A stretch of 11,768 bases of DNA from Acidobacteriota bacterium (GTDB lineage Bacteria > Acidobacteriota > Vicinamibacteria > Marinacidobacterales > SMYC01). The translations under genes were made by a program, and so were the position numbers. Every line of letters begins with the position of its first letter. Positions within the stretch are counted from its first letter, which is position 1. The stretch lies in NCBI GenBank assembly GCA_029263435.1, contig JAJCXL010000244.1:1-11768 (forward strand), given 5' to 3'. Under the pieces are notes generated by a model, which was not told the DNA's origin, searched no databases, and saw only the letters and a list, made by a program, of their open reading frames with translations. Of the stretch, positions 6,847 through 11,768 are shown in pieces.

Positions 6847-7554
6847 TTGGTCCGGATCGAAGACCTCACGAAGACCTATCTGATCGGCGAAGTTCGAGTC
6901 GAAGCCCTTCGCGGTGTGTCCTTGTCCATCGCGAAGGGTGACTTCGTTGCCGTCGTGGGCTCGTCGGGCTCGGGGAAATCCACCCTCATGCACATCTTGG
7001 GCTGCTTGGATCGGCCGACCTCCGGCAAGTTCTACTTCGCGGGGCGGGACGTCTCGGAGCTGTCGGCCGACGACCAAGCGCTCATCCGCAACGAGCAGAT
7101 CGGCTTCGTGTTCCAAAGCTTCAACCTATTGCCTCGCACCCCCGCGGTCGAGAACGTCGAGCTGCCATTGCTCTACACGAAACAACGACTGTCCCGCGCG
7201 GAGCGGCGCAGCCGGGCGGTCGCCGCACTCGAACAGGTCGGGCTTTCCGATCGCGCGGATCATCAACCGAATCAGCTCTCCGGCGGACAACAGCAGCGGG
7301 TCGCCATCGCGCGCGCCTTGATGAACGAGCCCGACATATTGCTGGCCGACGAGCCCACCGGCAATCTCGATAGTCGCACCAGCGTCGATATCATGGAGAC
7401 GTTTCAAGCCCTCAACGCCGAACGAGGCATCACCATCGTCATCATCACTCACGAACGCGTGATTGCCGAGTACGCCAGTCGGGTGATCGAGCTCGCGGAT
7501 GGTCAGATCCTCAGCGACAGCTCGCGCCAAACCGCCGAGGTACCCATGTCATGA
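6847..7554 (+). CDS. MacB/LolD-type ABC transporter ATPase
   Basis: A 235-residue cytoplasmic ATPase that powers a MacB-type permease. All nucleotide-binding elements are present: Walker A GSSGSGKS (38-45), Q-loop FVFQSFNLLPR with Gln90, signature LSGGQQQR (144-151), Walker B ILLADEPTGNLDS (164-176) and the switch His202 in ITHE. The pattern VFQSFNLLPR together with DEPTGNLDS is typical of the MacB/LolD/FtsE group. The start is a TTG at 6847, one base after the M20 stop. No later ATG, GTG or TTG lies before the conserved RIEDLTKTY beginning, and a modest GGGA sits 7 bases upstream. The stop overlaps the permease start as ATGA. It is the only ATPase in the window and so could serve both permeases. 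It could equally be called LolD-like, but the permease beside it is MacB-shaped. Confidence 0.93.
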   Translation: MVRIEDLTKTYLIGEVRVEALRGVSLSIAKGDFVAVVGSSGSGKSTLMHILGCLDRPTSGKFYFAGRDVSELSADDQALIRNEQIGFVFQSFNLLPRTPAVENVELPLLYTKQRLSRAERRSRAVAALEQVGLSDRADHQPNQLSGGQQQRVAIARALMNEPDILLADEPTGNLDSRTSVDIMETFQALNAERGITIVIITHERVIAEYASRVIELADGQILSDSSRQTAEVPMS

Positions 7555-9005
7555 CCGAACCCGTCGCGTTGGAGATCGCCGTTCAGGCTCTACGCCGCTA
7601 CCCTCTCCGCACCGCCCTCGCGCTCGTAGGACTCGCGATAGGCGTCGGTGCGGTGCTCGTTACCATCGCGCTGGGGACCGGAGCGCAAAGCGCGATTCGC
7701 GACCAAGTACGCGCGGCGGGACTCAACGTCATTCTCGTCAAGGCCGGCAACTACCGGACCAAAGGAGAAGGCGGTGGCGATCCCGTTGCTCCGCACGGGT
7801 TCTTACACGACCTGCGTGAGCTGATCGCTCCTACCGCTCACGCCCATCCGGAAAACGATCCGATGGAGAAGCACGACCACCCGACCGCGGCCGAGCGACT
7901 GGGCGACTCGGAGGCGGGTCTCGGGGGCGCGGCGACGCTCACTCAGGAGGATGCCGACGCCATCGCTCGAATCCCCGGCGTCGCCAATGTGGCGTCCGGC
8001 GTTCACGAGAACATCAAGATCTTCGCGGGCGACCAACGATGGTTCACGAGACTTCACGGGACCGACGTCGATCTCCCTCTCGTACGTCGCGCCCACACGC
8101 TCGTCACCGGTCGATTCTTCAATGAGCGTGAGCTCGACCGCGCCGAGCGGGTCGCGGTCTTGGGAAGCGTCGTCCGGCAAAAGCTGTTCGGCGATGACGT
8201 CGATCCGGTCGGTGAAGAGGTTACGCTCTGGAGTCAGACCTTCCGTGTGATCGGCGTGACGGCGAGCACGAACTGGATGACACCCGGCTCCCCCGGCGAT
8301 GACGAGTTCGACGCGGTCTACGTCCCCTTCACGACCATTCACGCGATGCTAAACGTCACCAATCTCAACACCATCACGGTCACGACCGAGTCGTCGGGAG
8401 CGGTGACGGAAGTCAGAAGCGCTATCTCCGATGTGCTCCGACAACGACATGCGATCCCGGACACCGCACCGGATGATTTCACCGTTTCGACCCAAGCCAC
8501 TGAGATTCTCGCCAAAGGGTTGCACCCGAACGTCGCTAGAGTTCTCGTGGGGAACTTGCCCAATCTCGAGAAAGTCACTCTGCAGGAGCTCTCCACGACG
8601 CTCGAACGCGCGGGGCGGACGATGAAAGCTTTGCTCGCAGCTATTGCCGCGGTCTCCCTGGTCGTGGGAGGCATCGGTATCACGAACATCATGCTGCTCT
8701 CCGTCACCGAGCGCACTCGCGAGATCGGGCTTCGGATGTCGGTCGGCGCACGCGGGAAGGACGTGTCCGCTCAGTTCTTCGTCGAAGCGTTGACGCTAGC
8801 ACTCACCGGCGGCATCGTCGGGGTCGTGCTGGGCGTCGCGGTCTCCGCCATCTTGACGGCTGCGTTCGGCTGGTCGACCGAGGTCTCGTTCGGCGCGATC
8901 GTGGCAGCGTTCGCAGTGGCCGTCGCGATCGGGGTCGTGTCAGGATTTCTGCCCGCCCGGCGGGCCGCTGCGCTGAACCCGATCGACGCGCTTCGCTACG
9001 AGTGA
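7551..9005 (+). CDS. MacB-like ABC transporter permease with His-rich insert
   Basis: A 484-residue inner-membrane permease, partner of the ATPase whose stop it overlaps by 4 bases. The architecture is MacB-like: helix 1 about 21-42, periplasmic domain about 43-355, then helices at about 360-382, 414-436 and 446-468. Family motifs are VVGGIGITNIMLLSVTERTR (371-390), EIGLRMSVGAR (391-401) and the end NPIDALRYE. It is a clear paralogue of the 926-2287 permease: both share KAGNY/RAGNY after helix 1, PDDFTV.TQA (307-316 here) and an extra segment before helix 2. Unlike that paralogue, it carries about 40 more residues after KAGNYRTKG, including six histidines in 82-110 (His82, 86, 97, 99, 108, 110), which would face the periplasm and could bind metal. 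No MacA-like adaptor is adjacent. GAGG at 7537-7540 may be its ribosome-binding site. Confidence 0.92.
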   Translation: MTEPVALEIAVQALRRYPLRTALALVGLAIGVGAVLVTIALGTGAQSAIRDQVRAAGLNVILVKAGNYRTKGEGGGDPVAPHGFLHDLRELIAPTAHAHPENDPMEKHDHPTAAERLGDSEAGLGGAATLTQEDADAIARIPGVANVASGVHENIKIFAGDQRWFTRLHGTDVDLPLVRRAHTLVTGRFFNERELDRAERVAVLGSVVRQKLFGDDVDPVGEEVTLWSQTFRVIGVTASTNWMTPGSPGDDEFDAVYVPFTTIHAMLNVTNLNTITVTTESSGAVTEVRSAISDVLRQRHAIPDTAPDDFTVSTQATEILAKGLHPNVARVLVGNLPNLEKVTLQELSTTLERAGRTMKALLAAIAAVSLVVGGIGITNIMLLSVTERTREIGLRMSVGARGKDVSAQFFVEALTLALTGGIVGVVLGVAVSAILTAAFGWSTEVSFGAIVAAFAVAVAIGVVSGFLPARRAAALNPIDALRYE

Positions 9006-9457
9006 GCGAGCCACTCCTCGACGCTGCGGCAGCGGTCGAGACCGACGTGCTCGAACTCCTGGTTCTCGGTGGGTGATTTCACGCCCACCGCTCTCAAAGC
9101 TTGGTTGATGGAGCCCGCACCGTCGAGCGGCCCGAGAGCGATTTGACCCAACCGCCACACGCCCGCGCGCTCGAAGCCCTCACCACCGAAATACTCGGTC
9201 TCGACGAAAGCGATCGGAGAGCCCACCGACATTACTTTCACCCAAGCTTCCACTCCCCCGGCTAAGAACTCGAACGCGCCGCCGACACTCGGTGCCGGGG
9301 CCGCCGAGCCGCTTCGAATCACTTCCGCGAGCAGGGCCTCGCCCAGAGGGATCATGGAAACACCGCCCCGGAGCTCGATCCGATGCGCAGACTGATAGAT
9401 CGGGATTTCCAGAGCCATAGCGGTCGTATTACCGACGAGCGCGCAAAGAGAATACAT
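8996..9457 (-). CDS. Uncharacterised protein, family not recognised
   Basis: A 153-residue probably cytoplasmic protein that I do not recognise. It has no lipobox, Tat motif or obvious membrane helix. Notable segments are IELRGGVSMIPLGEALLAEV (27-46), FEFLAGGVEAWV (62-73), FVETEYFGGEGFERAGVW (84-101), INQALRAVGV (117-126) and a C-terminal SVEEWLAH. The mixed alpha/beta pattern, many acidic residues and single-gene setting recall small immunity-like or DUF proteins, but this is weak. ATG at 9457 has a GGGATGGA-like sequence upstream; ATG at 9418 (MALEIPIYQSAHR) is an equally possible start and would remove 13 residues. The 3' end overlaps the convergent permease gene by 10 bases. The length, a compositional pattern like its neighbours and the lack of another gene in this stretch support it as real. 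Confidence 0.6.
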   Translation of the reverse strand: MYSLCALVGNTTAMALEIPIYQSAHRIELRGGVSMIPLGEALLAEVIRSGSAAPAPSVGGAFEFLAGGVEAWVKVMSVGSPIAFVETEYFGGEGFERAGVWRLGQIALGPLDGAGSINQALRAVGVKSPTENQEFEHVGLDRCRSVEEWLAHS

Positions 9458-9534
9458 GGGTCCATCCCGGGCGTTTGAGACCGCTCAGTCTAGTCCCGAC
9501 AAACGCCGACCCGCAACCGGATGTCGCCCCTCCG

Positions 9535-9546
9535 GCTTGCGCAAGC
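9535..9546. repeat. Perfect 12 bp palindrome in divergent promoter region
   Basis: gcttgcgcaagc is fully self-complementary. It lies in the 180 bp gap between the unrecognised minus gene and the molybdenum hydroxylase genes, and overlaps the -35-like hexamer of a possible rightward promoter, the position expected of a repressor site. No regulator gene is in the window. Confidence 0.4.
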
Positions 9547-9564
9547 ACTCTATTTTGTGATACT
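9537..9564 (+). promoter_or_regulatory. Possible sigma70-type promoter for the hydroxylase operon
   Basis: TTGCGC (9537-9542) is followed after 16 bases by GATACT (9559-9564), with an extended -10 TG at 9556-9557. Transcription would start near 9571, giving a leader of about 65 bases before the ATG at 9638. The -35 hexamer overlaps the 12 bp palindrome. The consensus matches are partial, so this is a candidate only. Confidence 0.35.
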
Positions 9565-9625
9565 TCCAATGGGGAATTTCCAAGAGATCCAGCGCTTCCG
9601 GCGCGGATACTCTTGCCGTCAAACT

Positions 9626-9631
9626 AGGGGA
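9626..9631 (+). promoter_or_regulatory. Ribosome-binding site deciding the [2Fe-2S] subunit start
   Basis: AGGGGA lies 6 bases before the ATG at 9638. Together with the Tat signal directly after that ATG, it supports this start over the in-frame ATG at 9521, which would put 39 residues before the Tat motif. Confidence 0.7.
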
Positions 9632-9637
9632 TCGTCA

Positions 9638-10264
9638 ATGGCAGAGACAGAAATCCAGGAAGAAATCGACAACAGTTTTTCGAGACGCAATTTCATCAAA
9701 GGCGTCATCGCATCAGGCGCCGCGACCTACTCCGCCGGTTACATGATGCGGAGCTCGACCGCACACGCTCAAGGAGCCGCGGGCTCGGCCGAGCGACTGG
9801 TCACGCTTAGCGTGAACGGACAAGAACGCCGGGTCGATGTCTTGAAGCAAGAGACGCTCGCGACGACCCTGCGCTACAAGCTGGGTCTTACCGGGACGAA
9901 GATGGGCTGCGATCGCGCGGAATGCGGTAGCTGCACGGTCTTATTGGACGGCACCACGCACTATTCTTGCTCGGTCCTGACGCACACCGTTCGCGGCCGG
10001 GCAGTGACGACGATCGAGGGCCTCGCGGCCGAGGACGGCACGTTGCATCCGGTGCAGCAGGCCGTCGTGGATGGCGCGGGATTCCAGTGCGCGTTCTGCG
10101 CACCCGGTTTCATCATGAGCATGGTGTCGATGGTGGATAAGAACCAGAGCCCAACTCGTGTCGAAGCTGCCCAGGCGCTCTCGGGCAACCTGTGCCGATG
10201 TTGCGACTACGACAAAATTCTCGACTGCGCGTTGAGCGCGGCCGACTACTCACGGAGGGGTTGA
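9638..10264 (+). CDS. Tat-exported [2Fe-2S] subunit of a molybdenum hydroxylase
   Basis: A 208-residue iron-sulfur subunit of the xanthine dehydrogenase/aldehyde oxidoreductase family. It passes electrons from the molybdenum centre to the next acceptor. A twin-arginine signal SRRNFIK (15-21) is followed by a weakly hydrophobic stretch and a cut site near AHAQ (42-45), so the folded complex is sent to the periplasm. The N-terminal plant-type cluster is held by Cys91, Cys96, Cys99 and Cys111 (GCDRAECGSC and HYSC). The second cluster is held by Cys151 and Cys154 (QCAFCAPGF) and Cys186 and Cys188 (GNLCRCCDY). Where most relatives read CRCTGY, this one has CRCCDY, adding Cys189. The order Tat subunit then large subunit recalls PaoA of the E. 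coli PaoABC system, but here no FAD subunit lies between them. The stop is 1 base from the next start. Confidence 0.92.
   Translation: MAETEIQEEIDNSFSRRNFIKGVIASGAATYSAGYMMRSSTAHAQGAAGSAERLVTLSVNGQERRVDVLKQETLATTLRYKLGLTGTKMGCDRAECGSCTVLLDGTTHYSCSVLTHTVRGRAVTTIEGLAAEDGTLHPVQQAVVDGAGFQCAFCAPGFIMSMVSMVDKNQSPTRVEAAQALSGNLCRCCDYDKILDCALSAADYSRRG
10254..10260 (+). promoter_or_regulatory. Ribosome-binding site for the GTG-started large subunit
   Basis: GGAGGGG ends 5 bases before a GTG at 10266, inside the last codons of the [2Fe-2S] gene. Its strength and spacing fix the GTG as start, since no ATG occurs in frame before the conserved hammerhead domain begins. Confidence 0.75.
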
Positions 10265-10265
10265 C

Positions 10266-11768
10266 GTGGCTAACGGAAAACTGTTCGGAACCGACTACAT
10301 TCCACCCGACCTCGTCGCGAAGATGACGGGAAAGGCCAAGTATGCCGAGGACTTCCGCGCCGAAGGCATGCTCTTCGCGAAGCTCCTCATGAGCCCGATG
10401 CCGCACGCGCGGGTGCGAAAGCTAGACACGAGCGCCGCCGAGCGGATGGAAGGTGTCCACGCGATCCTCACCGCCGACGACCTCCCGGAGACCGACGACC
10501 TCGTCGGAAGCGATCGCGCCCTCACCATGGAGCCCATGTACCAGGGCGAGCCGATCCTAGCCGTCGCCGCCGTCGACGAGCCCACCGCGGCTCTGGCCAT
10601 TGAAGCTATCAAAGTCGATTACGAGCCACTGCCTTTCGTCATCGATCCGCTCGAAAGCCTTCGTCCCGGCGGGCCGAACGCCAGAGTCGGTGGCAACACC
10701 GTCAAAGACCGCACCGAAGTCGCCGAGATCAAATGGACGGCGGCCGACTTCGAAGAGGCCGGCGCCATGATGCCGATGGGACAACCCGAGGAGGAGTTCG
10801 AGCTCGGCGATGTCGCCAAAGGCTTCGAGGAAGCCGATTTCATCTTGGACGAGACGATGTACCACCAGTCTCAGACCCATCACCCTCTCGAGCCCAGAAG
10901 CTGCATGGCTTACTGGCAAAACGACAAGCTCTACATCCATCCATCGACCCAGAGCACCCAGCGCACCGCTCCAGGCGTCGCACGCCAAGTCGGCATCGAT
11001 CCGACCCAGGTCGTGCTCATCGCCGAGTACTGCGGCGGCGGGTTCGGTAGCAAGATCGGCGGCACGGTCAACATGGCGATCGCGGCTCTCTTGTCGAAGA
11101 AAGCCGGCCGGCCGGTCATGCACCGGGTGAGCCGTGCCGAGGAAAACGCTTACGGGCGCGCACGGCCCGGCTTTCAAGGTCGAGCGAAGATCGGATTCAA
11201 GAAGGACGGACGGATCACGGCGTTCGACCTGTACATCATCCAGGACAATGGCGCGTACGGCCGGTCAGGAGACTTCACGAGTGCGAGCCGCTGCGTCTCG
11301 CTCAACTACACTCCGCTCAACATGCGCTTTCGCGGTATATCGGTCTTGACCAACACACCGACCCGAGCGGCACAACGCGCCCCGGGCGGCGTCCAGATCA
11401 CTGCGATGGTCGAGCCCATCATCGACAAGGCCGCAAAAGAGCTCAACCTCGATCGCATCGCGATCCGCAGGATCAACGCGCCGGATAACGACACCATCTA
11501 CGGCTCCAATCAACATGGAGTCACATCCGCTTACGTTCGAGAGACCCTCGACAAGGCGGCCGAGATGGTCAACTGGGAAGAGTTCAAAAAAGCGAGCGGC
11601 CGGGAGAACGGTAACAAAGTCACGGGCGTCGGCGTCGCTTTGTCGTCCTATGTGGCGGGGAGCCGCGGCTTCGACGGTCTCATGGTCCTCAAGCCGGACG
11701 GCAAGCTCTACGTCCACCAAGGCATCGGAAACCTCGGTACCCACTCCGTGTTCGGCACCGCGCGGGTC
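10266..11768 (+). CDS. Molybdopterin-binding subunit of a molybdenum hydroxylase (3' truncated by window)
   Basis: The first 501 codons of the large catalytic subunit; the family is usually 700-800 residues, so the last third lies outside. It begins with GTG. The a/b hammerhead domain spans about 12-130 (TGKAKYAEDF, SPMPHARVRKLD, YQGEPILAVAA). The molybdopterin domain follows with QTHHPLEP (203-210), YCGGGFGSK (255-263), NGAYGRSGDF (328-337) and RAPGGVQITAMVEPIID (371-387). The CO-dehydrogenase active-site loop AYxCSFR is absent, so oxidation of an aldehyde, heterocycle or hydroxylated organic is more likely, with the substrate unknown. An extra acidic segment (about 137-180) joins the two domains. 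At the window end GIGNLGTH (486-493) stands where many relatives have GxxDxGQG. It has no signal and would be co-exported with the Tat-bearing partner. A FAD subunit may lie downstream. Confidence 0.92.
   Translation, partial: MANGKLFGTDYIPPDLVAKMTGKAKYAEDFRAEGMLFAKLLMSPMPHARVRKLDTSAAERMEGVHAILTADDLPETDDLVGSDRALTMEPMYQGEPILAVAAVDEPTAALAIEAIKVDYEPLPFVIDPLESLRPGGPNARVGGNTVKDRTEVAEIKWTAADFEEAGAMMPMGQPEEEFELGDVAKGFEEADFILDETMYHQSQTHHPLEPRSCMAYWQNDKLYIHPSTQSTQRTAPGVARQVGIDPTQVVLIAEYCGGGFGSKIGGTVNMAIAALLSKKAGRPVMHRVSRAEENAYGRARPGFQGRAKIGFKKDGRITAFDLYIIQDNGAYGRSGDFTSASRCVSLNYTPLNMRFRGISVLTNTPTRAAQRAPGGVQITAMVEPIIDKAAKELNLDRIAIRRINAPDNDTIYGSNQHGVTSAYVRETLDKAAEMVNWEEFKKASGRENGNKVTGVGVALSSYVAGSRGFDGLMVLKPDGKLYVHQGIGNLGTHSVFGTARV

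Noticed and set aside
5958..6869. Long open frame antisense to the M20 gene
   Set aside because: Same low-complexity Arg/Asp/Val pattern; the plus strand encodes recognisable M20 motifs with a strong ribosome-binding site.
9572..9581. gggaatttcc, a site resembling eukaryotic NF-kB
   Set aside because: A chance match in a bacterial promoter region with no meaning here.
9521..9637. In-frame N-terminal extension of the [2Fe-2S] subunit
   Set aside because: It would bury the Tat motif 39 residues deeper, lacks a ribosome-binding site and covers the candidate promoter; ATG at 9638 has AGGGGA and a normal Tat signal position.

Overview
The window is GC-rich (about 60 percent by eye) and gene-dense. 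It comes from a Gram-negative bacterium: it encodes an outer-membrane beta-barrel ending in phenylalanine, three probable lipoproteins, MacB-type export permeases and a Tat-exported molybdenum hydroxylase. The gene content would suit Acidobacteriota, Gemmatimonadota, Myxococcota or similar lineages, but nothing seen fixes the phylum. No tRNA, rRNA, CRISPR array, insertion sequence or phage gene was seen.

Layout. 1-185 is non-coding, with a perfect palindrome and a TATAAT box. 186-806 (minus) is a small outer-membrane beta-barrel. It diverges from a plus-strand cluster at 926-3529: an orphan MacB-like permease, a HipA-like kinase and a DUF3037 protein, with a 7 bp gap and then a 4 bp overlap. 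Converging on this cluster is a minus-strand pair (5075 to 3545): a DUF885-like putative metallopeptidase lipoprotein, then a small His/Met-rich lipoprotein, overlapping by 11 bp. A second divergent gap (5076-5192) leads to a plus-strand operon at 5193-9005: an M20-family lipoprotein hydrolase with an altered metal site, a MacB-type ABC ATPase (TTG start, 1 bp gap) and a second MacB-like permease (4 bp overlap). An unrecognised minus-strand gene (9457 to 8996) overlaps its tail by 10 bp. A 180 bp divergent region with a palindrome and a promoter-like sequence precedes a molybdenum hydroxylase: a [2Fe-2S] subunit with a Tat signal (9638-10264) and the molybdopterin-binding subunit (10266 to beyond the right edge).

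How the genes may work together. The two permeases are paralogues and share an extra segment before the second membrane helix, but only one ATPase is present. A LolCDE-like or MacB-like machine using one ATPase with either or both permeases is therefore possible. No MacA-like adaptor and no TolC-like channel is in the window. The M20 protein is translationally tied to the ATPase and permease, which suggests that envelope hydrolysis and mechanotransmission are linked. The molybdenum hydroxylase is a separate module, probably a periplasmic oxidation of an unknown aldehyde or heterocycle. The most unusual points are the substituted metal ligands of the M20 protein, the paired permeases with one carrying a His-rich insert, and the HipA-like/DUF3037 pair in an operon with a permease.
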